NCBI RefSeq assembly: GCF_004014715.1
Contig: NZ_CP034835.1
Coordinates: 3,720,001 to 3,784,000, forward strand
Length of the DNA stretch: 64,000 nt
Reading direction: 5' to 3'
DNA from: Pseudoalteromonas sp. R3
Lineage (GTDB): Bacteria > Pseudomonadota > Gammaproteobacteria > Enterobacterales > Alteromonadaceae
A program made the translations under genes and the position numbers. Position 1 is the first letter of the stretch, and every line of letters begins with the position of its first letter. This document shows positions 18,168 to 26,733 of this stretch, piece after piece. The notes below the pieces were generated by a model, which saw only the letters and a list, made by a program, of their open reading frames with translations, did not search any database and had not been told where the DNA came from.

Positions 18168-18949
18168 CCAGCCTGCTCAGAGGAAGATTTTGCCGCCCAG
18201 ACCCCTTTTTCGAGGCCCTGATGAACCAGTAACGTCAGGGCTTTTTCTATCGCCTGAGTAACACATATGTGCATAGGCTCATTTTCGCTGTATCCGGCCT
18301 CGGCTTCTGCGAGCCGTTTATAACTCACGTAGCGGAAAAACCCCGCACGCATTTCTTTAGACAATACTTTCTTACTGGTGGCTACCGACAATAAGACTTG
18401 CCCGGTGCGAACATCGACCGCGCGAAGATAAATACTGATGGTGTCTTCGCGATACAATTCGGAGGCACCAATACCGAAGTATTCCATCCCCATTCCACCT
18501 GTTTTAATGTTGGCGTCGTAGCTAATAATCCCGCCTTCAAAGATCAGCTTAGCGTGGGTTAACGGCGGCAAGCTGTTGGCATTATCTTTATCCTGCATCG
18601 CGGCTCGGGTGATCTTACGCTCAGTCAGCAGGTTTTGCAGTCCCTCACGCTCAATGGGAATAAACCAGTCAGTTTCGTGCAGCGCCTGCATCAGGATCGA
18701 GTTGGCCCCCTGAGTCACCGCCGTTGAAAATGAGCTGACATTTTCCTGGGGCTTATATTGCCCTGTTTGGTCGCGAAACGAATAAACAGACACAGGGATA
18801 GGCCCACGCGGCGCAGGCAATGCCTTCAATTCACTAAACACTTCAGTGGCTGCCAGCGGCTCGGCCTTAGTCATAGGCGGCGGCAGTACGGGCAGAGCGC
18901 TACAGGCGCTCAGCAGTAATATCACACAGGTAATACTCAGATACTTCAT
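18164..18949 (-). CDS. csgG: CsgG, curli secretion channel lipoprotein
   Basis: Outer-membrane nonameric channel that exports curlin subunits. Signal peptide with lipobox LSAC (Cys16), then the conserved start of the mature protein and landmarks SVYSFRDQTGQYKP, a TAVTQGANSILMQAL helix, WFIPIEREGLQNLLTERK, and RAVDVRTGQVLLSVATSK. The 261 residues are close to the E. coli protein. Its ATG overlaps the csgF stop (TAATG), showing translational coupling. Last gene of the curlin-csgE-csgF-csgG operon. Confidence 0.96.
   Translation of the reverse strand: MKYLSITCVILLLSACSALPVLPPPMTKAEPLAATEVFSELKALPAPRGPIPVSVYSFRDQTGQYKPQENVSSFSTAVTQGANSILMQALHETDWFIPIEREGLQNLLTERKITRAAMQDKDNANSLPPLTHAKLIFEGGIISYDANIKTGGMGMEYFGIGASELYREDTISIYLRAVDVRTGQVLLSVATSKKVLSKEMRAGFFRYVSYKRLAEAEAGYSENEPMHICVTQAIEKALTLLVHQGLEKGVWAAKSSSEQAG
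18215..18247 (+). terminator. Terminator of csgD embedded in the csgG 3' end
   Basis: GCCCTGA and TCAGGGC arms around a 13-base loop, followed by TTTTTC, about 50 bases past the csgD stop. It lies inside the coding end of convergent csgG. Confidence 0.75.
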
Positions 18950-19365
18950 TAACCAAACCTCGGTACTTCCAGCGTCGTAATGTCTCCCGTAAGGGTATTT
19001 GTGATCTGCACCGTAATAGAATCAGGCGTACTGGTGATCACCTGAATTTCGTAATCACCACTCATAAAGGTCGAATCTTTATCAAAAATACTGTCCTCGA
19101 CCTCATCGCCAAATGCGGTGGATGTGATTTCCCGCACCATGCGATTCAGGTAGGTCCGCTCCAGCGATTCCTGAAAGCGATCGCCGTAGGACTTTTCTAT
19201 CACAGGCGCACGATGCTTATTTTGTGCCTGTGCTTTGTTTAACAGCATGTTGGCATTGAGAGGATTACCGCCAAATGACGGATTAATCGGCTTGTAGACC
19301 AATTCAGTGGCATACAGTGACAGACTGCATAACGCCCCAAAGCAGCATATTATTGTTGTTTTCAT
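18949..19365 (-). CDS. csgF: CsgF, curli assembly factor
   Basis: CsgF binds the CsgG channel at the cell surface and helps nucleate curlin. From ATG 19365 the protein has 138 residues, the E. coli size; a GTG at 19374 is a less likely start. Signal peptide MKTTIICCFGALCSLSLYA is followed by the highly conserved CsgG-binding segment ELVYKPINPSFGGNPLN. The start lies two bases after the csgE stop with a G-rich SD (GGGTGG). Confidence 0.95.
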   Translation of the reverse strand: MKTTIICCFGALCSLSLYATELVYKPINPSFGGNPLNANMLLNKAQAQNKHRAPVIEKSYGDRFQESLERTYLNRMVREITSTAFGDEVEDSIFDKDSTFMSGDYEIQVITSTPDSITVQITNTLTGDITTLEVPRFG

Positions 19366-19367
19366 TG

Positions 19368-19760
19368 TTACCACCCGCTTGTTGCTAAATCTGGAGAGTG
19401 TTGCTGATGCTGTGCACTGGCCATGGCGTCCATAATGGCAAACAAGGCCGCCTCAACGCGCGACTTAAGTGGTCCTCCACGACGCCCCATGGCTGTGGCA
19501 TACACCAGCTGACTATTCATAAATACCTGTAACCGAGTGCCAGCGCGCGGTAGCACGGTTTCTTTAATGGTGATATTCACACCTGCTGTCGCTGGTACAT
19601 CGCGCCACAGCTGTGAAAAGTCAAAATAAAACTGGTAGCCAAAACGGCTAATGCTCTGATCAATGACCAGCCCACCCAGTTCGACCTCTTCGTCGGCCCC
19701 CTGGCTATACGGTGTAAAGCTCAAAAGCCATACACCCAAAATAAATAGGTAAATCTTCAT
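19368..19760 (-). CDS. csgE: CsgE, curlin secretion specificity factor
   Basis: Periplasmic factor that delivers curlin to CsgG and caps the channel. From ATG 19760 the protein is 130 residues, matching E. coli CsgE, with signal peptide MKIYLFILGVWLLSFTPYSQ. Conserved parts are ELGGLVIDQSISRFGYQFY and GTRLQVFMNSQLVY. An upstream in-frame ATG at 19802 would add 14 residues with no relation to a signal peptide and would place the start inside a stable hairpin, so I reject it. Confidence 0.94.
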   Translation of the reverse strand: MKIYLFILGVWLLSFTPYSQGADEEVELGGLVIDQSISRFGYQFYFDFSQLWRDVPATAGVNITIKETVLPRAGTRLQVFMNSQLVYATAMGRRGGPLKSRVEAALFAIMDAMASAQHQQHSPDLATSGW

Positions 19761-19772
19761 GGTGTTAAACTT

Positions 19773-19800
19773 GGCCACAAAACCATTCGGCTTTGTGGCC
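19773..19800 (-). promoter_or_regulatory. Intercistronic hairpin between curlin gene and csgE
   Basis: Nine-base-pair perfect stem GGCCACAAA / TTTGTGGCC around a ten-base loop, just after the curlin stop and before csgE. No T run follows, so it looks like an mRNA 3'-end stabiliser or partial attenuator rather than a full terminator. It could keep the fibre subunit mRNA more abundant than the export genes. Confidence 0.55.
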
Positions 19801-19807
19801 ATGATGG

Positions 19808-21328
19808 TTACTGCTGAGTTACAGTCGCGACATTATAGTCACCGACCTGAGTGATATTGATGGTCTGGCCACTGCCGTTAACGCCACCCTCAACCAGGTT
19901 ACCAAAGCCGTCCTGATTAATCTGGATGTTGTTATCGCTGCCATTGACAACAAATGCACCCGTGCCAACACCGGCAACAAAGTTAGCCCCGCCAGTTTGC
20001 TCAATCGCAATGTCGTTACCATTGCCCTCAAGCATCAAGTCGATAGCATTAAGTTCACCGTTTTGTACCAGATCAAGCTGATTCAACCCGCTTTCAGTCA
20101 CAGATGCCAGCGTAACTGACACGCCATTGCTGTCACCGGTTTGCGCAACATTCAGCATATTATTGTTGCTGGTCAGAGTGTTATCCGGATGCGATGACTG
20201 CAGCACAACCTCGTTGTTATCACCATTTTGGATAACACCTACTTCACTACCATTGCTGTTAAATTTCGCAATGTGTAGCTGGTTGTTGTCACCTAGTTGC
20301 AAGGTACTGTATTCATTGTCATTGCCTGCCGCGCCCAGATATGCCTGGTTATCGTTACCACGCTGCTGTGCATCAAAGTCGTTGTCATTACCAACTACAT
20401 CGAACGTTGTCTGGTTGTTATCACCCAACTGTGCCACTGTGACATAGTTGCTATCACCACCAAACAGGGTCGAAGTCATACGGTTGTCATTACCTTCTTG
20501 CTCCAAATCAACCCGGTTACTCTCACCTTGCAGTTCGGCCATTTCAACTCGGTTACCATTGCCTGCACTTTGCTCTACCTGCAACTCGTTGTCATTGCCG
20601 GCTAACGTATCAATGGTGAACTTGTTGTAGTTACCTTCCTGAGACAAGCTCAGATCATTATCATTACCCTGCAGGCTCGCCAGGTTTAGCTCGTTGTAGG
20701 TCCCATTTTGGTCAACCTCGATGCTGTTCTGGTCGCCCTGTACACGGTCAATATTCACTTCACCCCAGGTTCCTTGCTGGACTGCCGTCACCTGGTTATT
20801 GTTACCCTGCATATCGGTATTATAGAACCAATGGCCGCCACTGCTTTGTTCAACATGAATACGGTTACCGTCACCTGTGATATTATTGGTCACTTCGTTG
20901 TTAATCCCCAGGTAACCAACGCCACGCTGAGTGATATTCAGATTGTTGTCGTTACCATTGAGCTCAGTGAGTGCACCGTTTTGTTCACCGTCCTGGCTGT
21001 ATTCTTGCGTATTACCATCGCCTGCCGCAGTGACTTTGGTCAGATTGCCAGTACCGGCTTGTGCAACTGTGGTGGTATTCCCATCACCCGCAATCGACAC
21101 TTCGCTGACATTCGACTCGCCTTCTTGCGAGCTGGTGAGGACATTGCCTGCACCATTATTAGAACGCTGGGTCACCGTCAGCGTATTTCCCGTATTATCA
21201 ATCTGGATCAGCTGTGCCAACTCAGACGTTGAAGCTGCTTTTGCTTCTGTGTCGGCAGCCTGTGCTGCGCTGACACCAGATAATGCCAATGCAATTGCAC
21301 AGCAGGTCAGTGATTTTGAAAATTTCAC
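19808..21328 (-). CDS. Large curlin-repeat fibre protein (CsgA/CsgB-like)
   Basis: Secreted amyloid subunit of 506 residues. Start chosen at GTG 21328 because AAGGAG lies six bases upstream and the next residues form a signal peptide (VKFSKSLTCCAIALALSG...AQA). The mature part is roughly twenty imperfect repeats of about 22 residues with the curlin pattern of paired Asn/Gln strands, for example GDGNTTTVAQAGTGN, GDNNQTTFDVVGNDN and QNGDNNEVVLQSS. E. coli CsgA has five such repeats in about 150 residues. No separate csgA/csgB pair or csgC is visible. It is first in an operon with csgE, csgF and csgG, unlike E. coli where subunits and export genes are divergent. Long open frames on the opposite strand are shadows of the repeats. 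Confidence 0.92.
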   Translation of the reverse strand: MKFSKSLTCCAIALALSGVSAAQAADTEAKAASTSELAQLIQIDNTGNTLTVTQRSNNGAGNVLTSSQEGESNVSEVSIAGDGNTTTVAQAGTGNLTKVTAAGDGNTQEYSQDGEQNGALTELNGNDNNLNITQRGVGYLGINNEVTNNITGDGNRIHVEQSSGGHWFYNTDMQGNNNQVTAVQQGTWGEVNIDRVQGDQNSIEVDQNGTYNELNLASLQGNDNDLSLSQEGNYNKFTIDTLAGNDNELQVEQSAGNGNRVEMAELQGESNRVDLEQEGNDNRMTSTLFGGDSNYVTVAQLGDNNQTTFDVVGNDNDFDAQQRGNDNQAYLGAAGNDNEYSTLQLGDNNQLHIAKFNSNGSEVGVIQNGDNNEVVLQSSHPDNTLTSNNNMLNVAQTGDSNGVSVTLASVTESGLNQLDLVQNGELNAIDLMLEGNGNDIAIEQTGGANFVAGVGTGAFVVNGSDNNIQINQDGFGNLVEGGVNGSGQTINITQVGDYNVATVTQQ

Positions 21329-22034
21329 CTGGTTCTCCTTAGAGTTATTAATCGTTATTTTGCAATTTCCTTCAACTCGCATTGCTTGCCTGCTGGTATA
21401 AGACGTATCGTCATAACGGAGGTTGCCGGCTCCTAACGTACGCAAGACAGACGCAATACAATGTTTAACCCGGGTTATCTTCAGCTTCGCTCGCCACGAC
21501 CGCCGTCCGTCACCGGATACCGTCGCGGAGCGGGGCCGCGTTCATACTCGCTTAGTCATCAAAGCCTGAGTCCGGTACTCAGCATCTGGCTGAGCTGTGT
21601 TTGCACGTTTTTTCGAACTCATGTAGTCACTCTAGAGTGCTGTGTTAGTGAGGGAAATTAGAAATAATTTGGATTCTATTAACTTTATATAATTCATACA
21701 GTTAAAATAAAAACACTCAATTTACCGATATTAGTACGGGACAATCTCACAAAATAGTATGAGTCAAAGAATAATCAGTTCAGGACCGTAAAACTCACAA
21801 AAAAGCATGAATAATTCCCTATAAAAACCATCCAAATGCTAAAAAAGCAGTATTTTAACGACTTTTTTACATTTTAAAATTGCATCCGCAATTCAGGCTG
21901 TTTTAGCGTGAGCTGAGTTGCCAAACCGAGTTATCGACCGTCGGCCTGAGGGCTTGGCGGATCACACATCATGCCCACTTAGTCGAGCACACCATGGCGT
22001 CATGGTTAACAAACCAACTTACTATCTAGGACAA
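21329..22034. other. Divergent regulatory region between curlin operon and subtilisin gene
   Basis: About 700 bases with no convincing gene. The half near the curlin gene is GC-richer; the half near the protease is AT-rich and contains two similar 17-base sites listed separately. A 26-codon minus-strand frame at about 21542-21622 has no ribosome site. Confidence 0.6.
21746..21810. promoter_or_regulatory. Pair of 17-base direct repeats upstream of curlin and protease genes
   Basis: CTCACAAAATAGTATGA at 21746-21762 and CTCACAAAAAAGCATGA at 21794-21810 match at 15 of 17 positions with starts 48 bases apart. Repeated spaced sites in a divergent promoter region suggest a regulator binding site; CsgD is one candidate. 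Confidence 0.35.
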
Positions 22035-24539
22035 ATGATGAAATTAAAATTTTCTGCCTTAACACTGGCATTACTGCCACTTTTCAGCGGTGCAGCTCAA
22101 GCTGCTGTACAGATCACAGCTACAGAAAAAACCAATGACAACAGCGTCATCGTGGTATTCAAAAAAGAGGCATCCAGTGCGTTGCGTGCTCAGGCTCGGA
22201 GTCTGGTTAAGGCGCGTATCTCAGATAACAATGCCGACGAAATAGATGATCGTTATAAGCATGTTCTGTCAGGCCGTCTTGCCAACTTCAAACTGGATGG
22301 GATCAGCAGCAAAGAGGCCATTGCCAAACTGGCTAAACACCCAGCAGTAGAATATGTCGAGCCAGACTATCAGGTAAAAGCACTGGGTATTCCTGACGAT
22401 GCGCGCTTTGGCGAACTATGGGGTTTGCATAACACAGGACAAACTGGCGGTGTGGACGATGCCGACATCGATGCACCTGAAGCCTGGGATATCAGCATCG
22501 GCTCACGAGATGTGATTGTTGGGGTTATCGACACCGGTGTGGACTACACGCACCCGGACCTGGTGGCAAACATGTGGCAAAACCCGGGTGAGATCGCAGG
22601 CGATGGCATCGACAATGATAACAACGGTTTTGTTGATGATGTTTACGGTGTCAATACCATCACAGGGTCAGGTGATCCTATGGATGATCAGGGCCATGGT
22701 ACGCACGTATCAGGCACCATAGGCGCAACGGGTAACGATGCCACCGGTGTAGTGGGCGTAAACCATGAAGTATCGATTGTAGGCTGTAAGTTCTTAGACT
22801 CTTCAGGCAGTGGTTCAACCGCAGATGCCATCGAGTGTATTGATTACATGGTATCTCTGAAACAGGCTGGCCATAACGTTCGCGTTCTGAATAACAGTTG
22901 GGGTGGCGGCGGTTTCAGCCAGGCGCTGTCTGATGCAATCACAGCCAGTGAAAATGCAGATATTCTGTTTGTTGCGGCAGCCGGTAACGGCGCGGTCGAC
23001 AACGACAGCAACCCACATTACCCTTCAAGCTATGAGCATGACAGCGTATTTTCTATCGCCTCAACCACAGACAATGACACTATGTCTTCTTTCTCGCAAT
23101 GGGGACTGACATCAGTGGACATGGGTGCACCGGGTAGCGCGATTCTGTCAACGGTGCCGGGCGGTGGCTACAGCAGCTTCTCTGGTACTTCGATGGCAAC
23201 TCCGCATGTGGCTGGTGCCGCGGCGCTGGTATTGTCGATTGACCCGACACTGGATACTTTGTCGCTGAAAAACCTGTTGATGCAAAGCGGTGATGCAAAT
23301 GCTGCACTGGATGGCAAAACCGTTGCTGGCACGCGTCTGAATGCACACCAGGCACTTCTGGATGCCGATCCTGCTCCTGGCTTCAGAGTCGGTGTCACAC
23401 CTGGCACCCAGGAAATCACGGCAGGTGAAACGGCCAGCTATGAGTTCAACTTCACCTCAGTTGCCGACTGGCAGGGTGACATCGCATTGACGCTCGACAG
23501 CGCATTGCCTGGTGCTGTTCTATCACAAAGCACCGTTACTCCGGGTAACACAGTGACTCTGACGGTTCCCACCACAGCAGATACTCAGTGGGGTGACTAC
23601 AGCTTCACTGTTAACGCTACGTCTGGTGACCTGGCAGAAAGTAAAACCGTTAGCCTGTCTGTGCTGCCTCAAGGTCTGAGCGACTTCAGCTATGATAATA
23701 CAACAGCGGTGGATATTCCGGACAATGATGGTGCAGGGATCAGCTCAGTGATCACCGTTGCTGATGACATCACCATTTTCGACAGCAACACGCTGGTAAA
23801 CATCACTCACACTTATATTGGCGATCTACTGGTCACCCTGACGTCTCCGGCGGGTACCTCTGTGACGCTGCACAACCGTGCAGGTGGCAGCGCAGATAAC
23901 CTGGTTGATACCTTCAATTCTGCGGCCTTCAATGGCGAAGCAGCGCGTGGTGACTGGACTCTGAACGTGTCCGATAACGCGGGTGTGGATACAGGAACTC
24001 TGAACAACTGGACCCTGACACTAACTGGCCTTGGTGAAGTCTCTGCACAGCCTCCGGTTGCGGGTTTCAGCTTCGAGAAAGAAGGTCTGAGCGTAGCCTT
24101 TACTGACAGCAGTACCGATGCTAACAACGACATCGTCAGCTGGCAATGGGACTTCGGCGATGGCAACAGCAGCAGCGAAGCGAGCCCGACACATATCTAC
24201 AACGCGTCAGGTACTTACTCTGCTACCCTCACTGTGACTGACAGTGAAGGCAACAGCAACAGCACCACGCAAGAAGTGACTGTCAGCTCTGATGATATCG
24301 CACTGGAAGTGGTACGTACGAACAAGTCACGCCTTGGTTTCTATCGCGTATCATTGTCATGGTCTGGAAGCAGTGCTGAACAAGTCGATATTTACCGCGA
24401 CGGCGCACTACTGCGCACGGTCAATAACTCAGGCCAGTTCCGTGATTTCGGTCGTGACCCAGCGGTTACCGGCTTCACCTATAAGATCTGTCAATCAAGT
24501 GATATCTGTTCGAACGAAGTGAGTGTGAGTTTCCAGTAA
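22035..24539 (+). CDS. Secreted subtilisin-like serine protease with P-domain-like and PKD domains
   Basis: S8 family peptidase. Start at ATG 22035 (or 22038) behind AGGACA; signal peptide MMKLKFSALTLALLPLFSGAAQA. An I9-type propeptide follows (KEAIAKLAKHPAVEYVEPDY). The catalytic domain holds the triad motifs DTGVDYTHPD, HGTHVSGT and GTSMATPHVAGAAA, with oxyanion region AAGNG. After residue ~450 come a beta-rich region, a P/Homo B-like domain (HTYIGDLLVTLTSPAGTSV), a PKD domain (WQWDFGDGNSSSEASPTHIY) and a ~85-residue Cys-containing C-terminal domain. 834 residues in all. Divergent from the curlin operon. Probably a nutrient-scavenging exoenzyme. Confidence 0.93.
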   Translation: MMKLKFSALTLALLPLFSGAAQAAVQITATEKTNDNSVIVVFKKEASSALRAQARSLVKARISDNNADEIDDRYKHVLSGRLANFKLDGISSKEAIAKLAKHPAVEYVEPDYQVKALGIPDDARFGELWGLHNTGQTGGVDDADIDAPEAWDISIGSRDVIVGVIDTGVDYTHPDLVANMWQNPGEIAGDGIDNDNNGFVDDVYGVNTITGSGDPMDDQGHGTHVSGTIGATGNDATGVVGVNHEVSIVGCKFLDSSGSGSTADAIECIDYMVSLKQAGHNVRVLNNSWGGGGFSQALSDAITASENADILFVAAAGNGAVDNDSNPHYPSSYEHDSVFSIASTTDNDTMSSFSQWGLTSVDMGAPGSAILSTVPGGGYSSFSGTSMATPHVAGAAALVLSIDPTLDTLSLKNLLMQSGDANAALDGKTVAGTRLNAHQALLDADPAPGFRVGVTPGTQEITAGETASYEFNFTSVADWQGDIALTLDSALPGAVLSQSTVTPGNTVTLTVPTTADTQWGDYSFTVNATSGDLAESKTVSLSVLPQGLSDFSYDNTTAVDIPDNDGAGISSVITVADDITIFDSNTLVNITHTYIGDLLVTLTSPAGTSVTLHNRAGGSADNLVDTFNSAAFNGEAARGDWTLNVSDNAGVDTGTLNNWTLTLTGLGEVSAQPPVAGFSFEKEGLSVAFTDSSTDANNDIVSWQWDFGDGNSSSEASPTHIYNASGTYSATLTVTDSEGNSNSTTQEVTVSSDDIALEVVRTNKSRLGFYRVSLSWSGSSAEQVDIYRDGALLRTVNNSGQFRDFGRDPAVTGFTYKICQSSDICSNEVSVSFQ

Positions 24540-24581
24540 CCTGGTTTGATTAACTTCATTCCAGTAACCTGGTTTGATTAA
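24531..24581 (+). repeat. Tandem duplication spanning the protease stop codon
   Basis: A 23-base sequence starting TTCCAGTAACCTGGTTTG occurs at 24531-24553 and again at 24559-24581, identical, with a period of 28. The first copy holds the last codons and stop of the protease. Confidence 0.9.
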
Positions 24582-24603
24582 AAAACCGTAATTTACTCAC
24601 AAT

Positions 24604-24634
24604 AAGGGCCACATCACCGTGCGGCCCTTTTATT
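24604..24634. terminator. Bidirectional terminator between protease and lipoprotein genes
   Basis: AAGGGCC and GGCCCTT arms around a 12-base loop, then TTTATTTATT on the plus strand. It lies between two converging genes. Confidence 0.8.
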
Positions 24635-24636
24635 TA

Positions 24637-24924
24637 TTACTGTCGGCAGGTTTGTTTAATAATGTTTGTTTGTCGGGCAATTTCTTTGTCGTTTTTATCG
24701 CCTTTAGCTACCGCCAGGTCAACCTTCGCATTATTGCATTTATCTCTGAGCTCTTTATCCATCAGGTAAACCTGATCCCGTTGTGCCTGAGCCAGGCCCT
24801 CAACTCCATTGTACTCCTGACGCTCCTCAGGGGCCTTGCCTTTCTCATACGGCGCCGGCTGAGATACCTTACAACCGCTCAGTGCCAGCAAGCACAGACC
24901 TAAGAATACACCTTGTTTTTTCAT
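24637..24924 (-). CDS. Small lipoprotein of unknown function
   Basis: 95-residue protein with a clear lipoprotein signal (MKKQGVFLGLCLLALSGC, lipobox LSGC, Cys18). The mature part is charged and helical, with two further cysteines (KCNNAKVDL and KQTCRQ) that may form a disulfide. No domain is recognised. It is convergent with the protease gene and shares its terminator. Similar small lipoproteins are common in Alteromonadales. Confidence 0.75.
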   Translation of the reverse strand: MKKQGVFLGLCLLALSGCKVSQPAPYEKGKAPEERQEYNGVEGLAQAQRDQVYLMDKELRDKCNNAKVDLAVAKGDKNDKEIARQTNIIKQTCRQ

Positions 24925-25019
24925 ATTATTACTTCCTGATATGACGAGATCCCGATGGTATCATACGGTTTTAAAAAAGGAACAACCTGATACTCAGCGC
25001 CTCCTTACCCAGTCGCATT

Positions 25020-25424
25020 TCACTGGTCTGGCATTTCATACAACTCCAGAGGTAAACCATCCGGATCAGCAAAAAAGCAAAAACGTTGCTGGGTATAGGG
25101 ATCAACTCGGATAGATTCACAGCTCAACCCTTGGGCAAGCAGTGCATTGCGTGCCGCCTCTATGTCAGTGACAGACAACGCAAGATGACGCAACCCCAGA
25201 GCTTCGGGGTAACTGGGCCGCGCAGGTGCCGAGGCAAAGTGAAACAATTCTATCTGAGTGCCGTCGGGCAGTGACAAGTCCAGCTTATAACTCTCACGTC
25301 CTGGCTGATAATGTTCAGCGACGACTCGACAGCCGACAATATCAGTATAAAAGGCTTTCGATGTCGCATAATCTGAGCAAATAATCGCGACATGGTGAAC
25401 ACGCGTAATAAAATGAGCAAGCAT
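25020..25424 (-). CDS. YaeR-like VOC (glyoxalase/dioxygenase-fold) protein
   Basis: Vicinal-oxygen-chelate protein of 134 residues, very close in layout to E. coli YaeR: HHVAIICSDYATSKAFYTDIV, IELFHFASAPARPSYPEA, GLRHLALSVTDIEAAR and the end RVDPYTQQRFCFFADPDGLP. Metal-ligand candidates are His in the first motif, Glu in IELF, His in LRHLA and the final Glu. The reaction is unknown, so I do not assign glyoxalase I. It stands between the lipoprotein gene and the sulfatase remnant. Confidence 0.85.
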   Translation of the reverse strand: MLAHFITRVHHVAIICSDYATSKAFYTDIVGCRVVAEHYQPGRESYKLDLSLPDGTQIELFHFASAPARPSYPEALGLRHLALSVTDIEAARNALLAQGLSCESIRVDPYTQQRFCFFADPDGLPLELYEMPDQ

Positions 25425-25547
25425 AAGTATTTACAGTTACCATAAAACCCCTACTGTGCCGCAACCCTGTTACGGTGTCCACCCGTCGCTCAACACAACC
25501 AGAACGACACAAGTACGCGCGCTGAATCACTCTGAACCGACCCGGTT

Positions 25548-26159
25548 CTACTGCCACTGTTGTATCGACTCTTTTGTAATCGCAGGTTCCACCAGGTCCC
25601 GGTACAATTGCTGACCATATAAATAATTCCCCAGCAACGCATGCGCCTGTGCTAGTGCCACTTGCTCGGTCACAGAAGGGATCGGCCGCAAAGGTTGATT
25701 GACCCCCTGATAGGCAAACATATGCGGTGCCTGCTCGGGCTGCAAAACCACCAAACCTTGTTCATCCAGATAGCCAAAATTATTGCCAAATTGCATCATC
25801 GCGCGCAGAAACTGCCCCGCCAGCGGTTTGCTCAGATCGTTCCCGAGCATCGGCGAGGTAACATCGACACCTGCCAGAGACAATAGAGTCACGGGCATAT
25901 CCAAACTGCTGGCAATGCGCTCGTCCACTTTGGGCGTAATGTCTTTGCCCAAGATCAATGCGGGAATGTGAAAGTGCTTAACCGGCACCGGCATACTTGA
26001 TTCCACCCTGGCATCATGGTCGGCAATCACCAGAAATATCGTGTTATCCCAGTAGCTGGACTGCTGTGCTTTCGCAAAAAACTCACCCAACGCGTGATCA
26101 CTATATTTAACCGCATTATTGCGCGTAGCCGGCTCTGCATCATAGGGCTCAATCACCAA
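25548..26159 (-). pseudogene. 3' remnant of an LTA-synthase-family sulfatase/phosphatase
   Basis: About 200 residues matching only the C-terminal third of membrane LTA-synthase-like sulfatases: IEPYDAEPATRNNAVKYSDH, metal-binding DHDARV and FHIPALILG, and the LSLAGVDVTSPMLGNDL segment. The membrane helices and the catalytic N-terminal threonine region are absent. Homology stops near 26159, where sequence of a histidine kinase on the other strand begins at about 26170. Both genes lost their 5' ends at the same point, which indicates a deletion. The frame remains open for a few codons beyond but has no start signal. Confidence 0.8.
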
Positions 26160-26169
26160 GATCAGAACG

Positions 26170-26720
26170 GGCTGAGCCTGGTTAATCCTGAATACGTACC
26201 AGTCACCATGCTGGCCGATATTATTCGTTCAAAGACATCAACCTTGTTAAATAAACACGCCTTTACCCTGAATATGGCCATTGGGCCCACTTTAACTGAC
26301 GAGACCACAGTATTCGTTGATCAGGATGCGTTTGCGCAGGTGGTGATTAACATTACCGAAAACGCCGTCAAGTTCTTCGCCGCCGAGGGCATCACCGATC
26401 CGGCACGCAGACAGCTCGACATTACCTTTAAACGCAACGACCACAATCGCGACCAACTAGAACTGGAGATCCGCGATTACGGTCCCGGTGTGTCGCAACA
26501 ACAATGCGATAAGCTATTTGAGTTATTCTATCGGGGCGGCAGTGAATTAACCCGCACGACTCAGGGAACCGGGATTGGACTTGCGCTGGTCGCACAACTG
26601 GTCAGTGCTCAGCGAGGCCAGATAACAGCCCACAGGATGACACCGGGGCTGGCGCTAAGGCTAACCTTACATACGCAACATCTTAGTCAAGCGATGCCCG
26701 AGTCGATGACTCAGGCATAG
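26170..26720 (+). pseudogene. 3' remnant of a sensor histidine kinase (ATPase domain only)
   Basis: About 180 residues of a kinase C-terminus: LSLVNPEYVPVTMLADIIRS, N box VVINITENAVKFF, G1 IRDYGPGVS, F box FELFYRGG and G2 GTGIGLALVAQLV. The phosphorylatable His, dimerisation helix and all sensor domains are missing. The open frame extends upstream to 26016, but that part is only the reverse complement of the sulfatase remnant, so it is not part of the kinase. The gene is an inactive leftover of a rearrangement. Confidence 0.8.
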
Positions 26721-26733
26721 GCGTATCGCACAG

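Noticed and set aside
20127..21401. Several long plus-strand frames opposite the curlin gene
   Set aside because: They are produced by the repetitive coding sequence on the minus strand, show periodic low-complexity products and have no ribosome sites.
26016..26169. N-terminal part of an apparent 234-codon kinase frame
   Set aside because: This stretch is only the opposite strand of the sulfatase remnant; kinase similarity begins near 26170.
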